From: Brevibacillus panacihumi
GTDB taxonomy: Bacteria; Bacillota; Bacilli; Brevibacillales; Brevibacillaceae
DNA: 59,191 bases
Direction of reading: 5' to 3'
Assembly: GCF_003710985.1 (NCBI RefSeq)
Contig: NZ_RHHT01000009.1
Span: forward strand, 1 to 59,191
A program made the position numbers and the translations under genes. Each line of letters opens with the position of its first letter. The first letter of the stretch is position 1. Positions 58,271-59,191 of the stretch are shown piece after piece. The notes below the pieces were generated by a model, which was given only the letters and a program-made list of their open reading frames with translations, was not told where the DNA came from and made no database searches.

Positions 58271-59056
58271 ATGAACCCTCGCAAATCCTTGTTGTCCAGT
58301 CTGCTGACCTCCATCCTGATTCTCGGTGCTGTCTCCAATCCCGCTCTGGCTGCTGCGAACGCTCCGGCACTCTCCGCTCCCGCCGCTTCAGGTTCACAGC
58401 AGGGGGCAAGCATCGTTTTCACTCCCAAATCAACCAACTTCACGACCAAGGAATACGAAGCGAGAATCACGATCCCTCTGATTAGCGGGCTTGCGGACAA
58501 AACGTATCAGGCGCAATTGAATGCGGAGCTCGAAAAGCACGCAGCTGAATCGCTGAAAACCGTTCAGCAGCAAAGCAAACGGGATGCCGAACTCGCAAAA
58601 AAAGAGGGCTGGGAGATGCGTCCCCATGTTCTCGATATTTCCTACGAGGTGTATACCACAGGTAAACTGCTCTCCTTTGGGGTTACGACGTACACCTATA
58701 CAGGCGGGGCGCATGGCATGGCGGATGTGCAATACTTCAACGTCCCCAATTTGGAAAAGACCCATAATCTGCAACTGTCTGAACTGTTTCAGCCTGGATA
58801 CGACTATAAAAACGTACTGAACAATCTGATCACGCAACAAATCAAGACCGAAGAGCGGAAAACGGGCAATAAGCTGCCATATTGGTTTGAGGGAATATCG
58901 AATAACCAGGGCTTCTCTTTTAAAAACGGGACTCTGCTCATTCATTTCGGGCAGTATGAAATTGCTCCCTATGCAGCTGGAATGCCGGCCTTCACCATTC
59001 CACGCCATCAGTTTATGAATTTGCTGAAGCCGGGGATTCGTGATTTGCTGCAATAG
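58271..59056 (+). CDS. Exported RsiV-like protein (DUF4163/DUF3298 type)
   Basis: 261 residues. Signal peptide (SLLSSLLTSILILGAVSNPALA, cut near residue 27), an Ala/Pro/Ser linker, then a domain with EARITIPLISGLADKTYQAQLNAELEK (DUF4163-like). A DUF3298-like end follows, with FGVTTYTYTGGAHGMADVQYFN, LQLSELFQPGYDYKNVLN, FKNGTLLIHFGQYEIAPYAAGMPAFTIP and the C-terminal FMNLLKPGIRDLL. These folds occur in the anti-sigma factor RsiV and deacetylase PdaC. No anti-sigma or deacetylase domain is attached here, so a lysozyme- or ligand-binding role is only a guess. ATG 58271 is preferred to TTG 58259, although AAAGGA is about 12 bases away. It is divergent from ywlC. Confidence 0.75.
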   Translation: MNPRKSLLSSLLTSILILGAVSNPALAAANAPALSAPAASGSQQGASIVFTPKSTNFTTKEYEARITIPLISGLADKTYQAQLNAELEKHAAESLKTVQQQSKRDAELAKKEGWEMRPHVLDISYEVYTTGKLLSFGVTTYTYTGGAHGMADVQYFNVPNLEKTHNLQLSELFQPGYDYKNVLNNLITQQIKTEERKTGNKLPYWFEGISNNQGFSFKNGTLLIHFGQYEIAPYAAGMPAFTIPRHQFMNLLKPGIRDLLQ

Positions 59057-59080
59057 AAAGATGTGGGGTTTCGGAGCCGT

Positions 59081-59191
59081 GAGGCTTGGGATCTTTGCTA
59101 GGGGGCATCCTGGCCGGCTACACTCCAAAGGCGGAACCGCGTCCAAAAGCAGCCGGTTCGTAGAAGCGAATCAGGGTGTAGAGTAGAGAAC
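59081..59191. repeat. Dispersed intergenic repeat, copy C (cut by window end)
   Basis: It opens near TTGGGATCTT (59086-59095) and shares the core ACTCCAAAGGCGGAACCGCG (59122-59141) and CCAAAAGCAGCC with copies A and B. The apical loop differs (CCGGTTCG / CGAATCAGG). The outer stem seems replaced by CTACACTC (59118-59125) with GGGTGTAG (59174-59181). It begins 25 bp after the RsiV-like gene stop. Confidence 0.75.

Overview
The window is a 59.2 kb stretch of chromosome from a Gram-positive, endospore-forming, flagellated aerobe, almost certainly Brevibacillus (B. brevis / B. choshinensis group). The strongest taxonomic marker is a middle-wall-protein gene (mwp) with the tandem translation starts and tandem promoters known from the Brevibacillus cell-wall-protein operon, followed by an outer-wall-protein-like gene. 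No rRNA, tRNA or CRISPR was seen. All genes but three (yvyE, a coiled-coil gene and the last gene) lie on the minus strand.

Layout, left to right. 1-0.9 kb: the open end of a coding fragment joined to an ORF-less group IIC-type intron sitting just behind a terminator. 1-8.6 kb: S-layer genes (OWP-like, MWP) and an upstream TolC-like exported coiled-coil protein. 8.8-10.2 kb: yvyE and a gene built from 42-bp repeats. 10.2-17.9 kb: a giant SLH/Ig-like wall protein, then tagO and tagA (first steps of wall polymer synthesis) and fabZ. 18-26.9 kb: pgsA-like, an EpuA-like small membrane protein, flhP-flhO, mbl, spoIIID, spoIIQ, spoIID, murA, ywmB, ywzB, the same gene neighbourhood as in Bacillus subtilis. 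27-37.5 kb: an 11-gene complex I operon, nuoABCDHIJKLMN, without EFG. 37.7-38.5 kb: an unknown gene. 38.7-45.9 kb: the full ATP synthase operon with atpZ/atpI. 46-58 kb: a thiolase, an SLH-anchored phosphodiester glycosidase, mnaA, upp, glyA, ywlG, rpiB, ywlE, mntP and ywlC (TsaC/Sua5). 58.3-59.1 kb: an exported RsiV-like protein on the plus strand.

Functionally the window joins envelope building (S-layer proteins, SLH anchors, TagO/TagA/MnaA for the wall polymer, MurA, Mbl, FabZ, PgsA) with sporulation control and energy conversion (NDH-1-like complex and F1Fo). The most unusual signals are: (i) a dispersed intergenic element present three times (near 51.0, 53.1 and 59.1 kb), whose best copy folds as a nested ~205-bp palindrome and whose copies show compensatory changes in one stem; (ii) a cluster of DnaA-box-like sequences bracketing the ywlC promoter; (iii) the intron/gene-fragment junction at the left end; (iv) family-atypical insertions: a ~235-residue Ala/Lys-rich repeat extension on NuoC and a ~43-residue charged insertion in ATP synthase subunit a; (v) a TolC-like protein in a monoderm beside the S-layer genes.

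Several starts were moved downstream of the longest open frame because the longest frame begins inside its own Shine-Dalgarno sequence. Assignments rest on reading motifs and synteny; no database search was run.
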